Positions 5,066 through 7,337 of a stretch of DNA of 7,337 nt are shown piece by piece. The first letter of the stretch is position 1, and the number at the start of each line of letters is the position of its first letter. The translations under genes were made by a program, and so were the position numbers. The stretch covers positions 1 through 7,337 of the forward strand of contig CAZPHD010000076.1 of the NCBI GenBank assembly GCA_964586225.1. Direction: 5' to 3'. Below the pieces are notes generated by a model that saw only the letters and a list, made by a program, of their open reading frames with translations, was not told the origin of the DNA and did not search any database. This stretch comes from JANJUB01 sp964586225 (lineage in GTDB: Bacteria > Armatimonadota > Fimbriimonadia > Fimbriimonadales > Fimbriimonadaceae).

Positions 5066-5632
5066 ATGAAAGTGCTCATTGCCGACGACGATCCCATCAT
5101 TCGACTCGACCTCAAGCAAATGCTCGAGAACCTTGGCTATGAAGTCGTGGCTGAAGCGGGCGACGGTCAGGCCGCCGTGGAGCTTGCCCGCGAGCACAAG
5201 CCCGACATCTGCATCGTGGACGTCAAAATGCCCGTCATGGATGGCATCGAAGCCGCCACCATCCTCAGCGACGAGGGCATCGCGCCCGCCATGCTCCTCA
5301 CCGCCTATAGCGACGCCGAGCTCGTCAATCGCGCCACCGCCGCCGGCGTGTTTGCGTACCTCGTCAAGCCGTTCAAGCCCAGCGACCTGCCGCCCGCCAT
5401 CGAAGTGGCCCGCAGCCGCTACGAGCAGAACCAGGCGCTTGCCAAGGAAGTCAGCAACCTTCAAGAGCGACTCGAAACCCGGAAGCTGGTTGACCGCGCC
5501 AAGGGCATCCTCATGCAGGCGAACGACATCAACGAAACCGAGGCCTATCGGCGCATCCAAGTGCAGAGCATGAACCTGCGAAAGTCGATGCGCGAAGTCG
5601 CCGAGGCGATCATTCTCGCCCAGAACGTGTAA
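5066..5632 (+). CDS. Response regulator with receiver and ANTAR RNA-binding domains (AmiR/NasT family)
   Basis: The product is 188 aa. Residues 1-115 are a CheY-like receiver: acidic pocket ADDDP with Asp7-Asp9, phosphoacceptor Asp52 in IVDVKMPVMDG, Thr79 in LLTAYSD, and Lys101 in AYLVKPF. Residues about 112-140 form a helical linker, probably coiled coil for dimerisation. Residues about 134-188 are an ANTAR domain with the signature DRAKGILMQ at 143-151 and a final helix KSMREVAEAII at 173-183. Size and order match known NasT/PdtaR-type regulators. Family knowledge: when activated, usually by phosphorylation, ANTAR proteins bind paired hexaloop hairpins in nascent mRNA and prevent termination. 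All receiver residues are intact, so phosphorylation is expected, but no histidine kinase lies in the window. I see no convincing tandem hexaloop target here. A predicted promoter within a palindrome precedes it. Confidence 0.96.
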   Translation: MKVLIADDDPIIRLDLKQMLENLGYEVVAEAGDGQAAVELAREHKPDICIVDVKMPVMDGIEAATILSDEGIAPAMLLTAYSDAELVNRATAAGVFAYLVKPFKPSDLPPAIEVARSRYEQNQALAKEVSNLQERLETRKLVDRAKGILMQANDINETEAYRRIQVQSMNLRKSMREVAEAIILAQNV

Positions 5633-5640
5633 ACATCGCC

Positions 5641-5646
5641 TACAAT
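5641..5646 (+). promoter_or_regulatory. -10-like hexamer TACAAT upstream of the secreted protein start
   Basis: TACAAT lies 6 nt before the GTG at 5653, within the 20-bp gap after the ANTAR gene. The placement matches the other TANNNT boxes and predicts a separate leaderless transcript. It is also the main reason for choosing GTG 5653 as the start. Confidence 0.5.
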
Positions 5647-5652
5647 AGAAGG

Positions 5653-7337
5653 GTGCTTACCCGCGTTCTCGCCGTCATCGCGGTCGGAATGGGCGTTGCT
5701 TTGGCTTCTGCCCAGACCCCTGATCCCGCCACCATCGCCCTAGGCGAGCAGGCAACACCCGGCCGGACGATCAACACGTTCGACTTTCTGCCGCAGATCA
5801 ACAAGCGCCAGTCGGTGGTGCTTCGCGCGATCACGCACAAGATGCGTGACCCCCTGCCGCACACGGAACCCAACACCCTCCCTGTCGGCGGCATGCTCAA
5901 CGAAGAGCGAGGCAATCTGCTGTCGCGCTTCCCCGCGATCGGCTTCACCGGATTCCGACCGCCCGATCCTGACCTAGGCGTCGGCCCGAATCACATCGTC
6001 GCCGTCGTGAACTCGAGCCTCGCGTTCTATACCAAGGCCGGCAATCAAGACTTCCAGCAAGACTTTGAAACGTTCTTCCAGACGTTCTTCCCGCAGGGCG
6101 GCTCGTTCCTCTTCGACCCGAAGGTTCACTACGACCGTCACGCGGGCCGATTCGTCGTGATCGTCCTCGACTTCGACGCGAGCACCCAACGCAGCCGCGT
6201 GCTCTTGGCCGTGTCCGACGATAACAACCCGAACGGCAACTGGCACCAATACGCGATCGACGTGAAGACGACGGTCAGTGGCTCCGTGTGCTGGGGCGAC
6301 TATCCGGGATTTGGCTACAACAAGGACGGCTACGTGGTCGCCTTGAACCTGTTCACGTTTGCCGGCGATGCCTTCCGGGGGGTGCGCTTGACGACGATTC
6401 GCAAGAGCAGCGTCCTGAACGGAGGCACCGCCGCGACGACCGCCTTTGTGAACACGGTCGGGGACAGCTTCTCGCTCCAGGCCGCCGAAGTCTTCGATGC
6501 CGCCGTCAGCAAGATGTATCTGATGAACACCGCCAGCACGAGCCAGATCAAGATCTGGACGCTTGATGGCCTCGACGGCACGCCCGCCGCGCCAACCACG
6601 CAGAACGTGACCGTCCCCAGCTTCGTTTTCCCGCCTGCGACGGGCGCACCCAGTTCGGGAGGCCGCCTTCTTGACGAGCTGGATGGCCGCCTCATCAACG
6701 TAGCGTATCGAGGGGCAAAGCTCCTCACCGTCCACGCCGTTCAGGCGACGACCGACAGCCGCAACCGCATCCGCTGGTACGAGTTCACCCAACCGCTTGC
6801 CGCCGCGGCCACGCTCGCGCAATCGGGCGAAGTCATCGAACCCACCACCGCCAATAACCACTTCCACATGGGCGCCATCTCGAAGAATGCGGCGGGCGAC
6901 ATCGGCCTCATCTTCACCCGAAGCGGCACCAACATCGTCGCCGACATCATGCGCACGGCCCGCAAAGCCAGCGACCCCGTCGGAACGATGGGCAACCCTG
7001 TCCTCGTCCAAAGCAGCGTTGGCCCAACCTATGGATTCTCCGCGCAGGTGAATCGCTGGGGTGACTACGCCGGGCTGCGTGTTGATCCGAACGACGACGC
7101 CACCTTCTGGGGCATGCACATGAACGGCGACACCGGCACGCTTTGGAAGACCGAAGTGTTCTCATTTGCCGTCACGCCGACGCTGGCGAGCCTCACCTTC
7201 AGCTCCGCCCAGGCGTTTGGGGGAGGCGCATCGCCGGTCGGAACCGTGAAGCTGGGCGCCCCCGCCACGGCGGTAACGGCCGTAGCTCTGAGCTCAAACA
7301 ACACAAGCCTGCTCACGGTGCCCGCCTCAACGACATT
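5653..7337 (+). CDS. Large secreted protein, beta-propeller-like body with C-terminal beta-sandwich repeat (runs off right edge)
   Basis: The frame is open from GTG 5653 to the window end (561 codons), so the C-terminus is missing. The start MLTRVLAVIAVGMGVALASA|QTPDP is a clear signal peptide with an ASA|Q cleavage site after residue 20. The body holds DLGVGPNHIVAVVNSSLAFY at about 107-126, DPKVHYDRHAGRFVV at 155-169, WGDYPGFGYNKDGYVVALN at 214-232, IRWYEF at 373-378, and RWGDYAGLRVDPNDDATFWG at 468-487. I recognise this set from large secreted bacterial proteins of unassigned function with a propeller-like repeat pattern. From about residue 508 a new domain begins (LASLTFSSAQAFGGGASPVGTVKLGAPA ... 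VALSSNNTSLLTVPAST), resembling the first of a series of secreted beta-sandwich repeats. Role unknown; surface or extracellular location is inferred. Codon-position patterns fit the neighbours, and a long minus-strand frame opposite it is a shadow. Confidence 0.85.
   Translation, partial: MLTRVLAVIAVGMGVALASAQTPDPATIALGEQATPGRTINTFDFLPQINKRQSVVLRAITHKMRDPLPHTEPNTLPVGGMLNEERGNLLSRFPAIGFTGFRPPDPDLGVGPNHIVAVVNSSLAFYTKAGNQDFQQDFETFFQTFFPQGGSFLFDPKVHYDRHAGRFVVIVLDFDASTQRSRVLLAVSDDNNPNGNWHQYAIDVKTTVSGSVCWGDYPGFGYNKDGYVVALNLFTFAGDAFRGVRLTTIRKSSVLNGGTAATTAFVNTVGDSFSLQAAEVFDAAVSKMYLMNTASTSQIKIWTLDGLDGTPAAPTTQNVTVPSFVFPPATGAPSSGGRLLDELDGRLINVAYRGAKLLTVHAVQATTDSRNRIRWYEFTQPLAAAATLAQSGEVIEPTTANNHFHMGAISKNAAGDIGLIFTRSGTNIVADIMRTARKASDPVGTMGNPVLVQSSVGPTYGFSAQVNRWGDYAGLRVDPNDDATFWGMHMNGDTGTLWKTEVFSFAVTPTLASLTFSSAQAFGGGASPVGTVKLGAPATAVTAVALSSNNTSLLTVPASTT

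Noticed and set aside
5033..5560. Minus-strand open frame of 175 codons opposite the ANTAR regulator
   Set aside because: It is antisense to a gene with complete receiver and ANTAR signatures, and its composition is typical of a shadow.
5974..7119. Minus-strand open frame of 381 codons opposite the secreted protein
   Set aside because: Its product is a low-complexity mix rich in Arg, Gly, Val, Asp and Glu without recognisable domains. The plus strand encodes a protein with a signal peptide and family motifs, so this is a GC-bias shadow.

Overview
The window is a moderately GC-rich (about 60% by eye) bacterial chromosomal segment, densely packed with seven protein-coding genes on both strands. 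It contains no RNA gene, insertion sequence, phage gene or CRISPR array that I can see. Taxonomy is inference only. An ANTAR response regulator, a secreted protein of the 'VGPNH ... RWGDYAGLRVDP' type ending in a beta-sandwich repeat, stand-alone serine hydrolases and apparent leaderless promoters together suggest a free-living environmental bacterium, possibly Armatimonadota (Fimbriimonadia-like). I hold that at about 50%.

Layout. (1) 1-722, minus: N-terminal 240 residues of a Wzz/GumC-type polysaccharide chain-length determinant, running off the left edge. (2) 812-1930, plus: an acyltransferase-3 (OafA-like) membrane O-acyltransferase, divergent from Wzz. The pair looks like the edge of an exopolysaccharide locus. 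(3) 1990-2412, plus: a small exported lysine-rich protein of unknown function. (4) 2427-3731 and 3728-4492, plus: a beta-lactamase-fold serine hydrolase whose stop overlaps the start of a class I SAM-dependent methyltransferase (ATGA). (5) 4495-4815, minus: a small NTF2/SnoaL-fold protein, convergent with the methyltransferase. (6) 4816-5065: a 250-bp divergent intergenic region with five 21-bp tandem repeat units, two perfect 5-3-5 palindromes and a probable promoter. (7) 5066-5632, plus: a two-domain receiver-ANTAR regulator expected to act by RNA-binding antitermination. (8) 5653 to the right edge, plus: a large secreted protein with a signal peptide and the start of a C-terminal beta-sandwich region.

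How the parts relate. Wzz and the acyltransferase plausibly both act on a surface polysaccharide. The serine hydrolase and methyltransferase are probably translationally coupled, but no shared substrate can be read from the sequence. The ANTAR regulator has no histidine kinase beside it. Its RNA targets are probably elsewhere, because the gene after it appears to be leaderless.

The two most notable non-coding signals are a recurring TANNNT hexamer placed 6-7 nt before start codons (four clear cases on both strands), and the 21-bp repeat array upstream of the NTF2-fold gene. Read on the minus strand, the array repeats degenerate copies of that gene's own ATGAACCCC start sequence. I did not find a convincing complete new multi-gene system; the repeat array with its flanking promoters is the best candidate for something undescribed.
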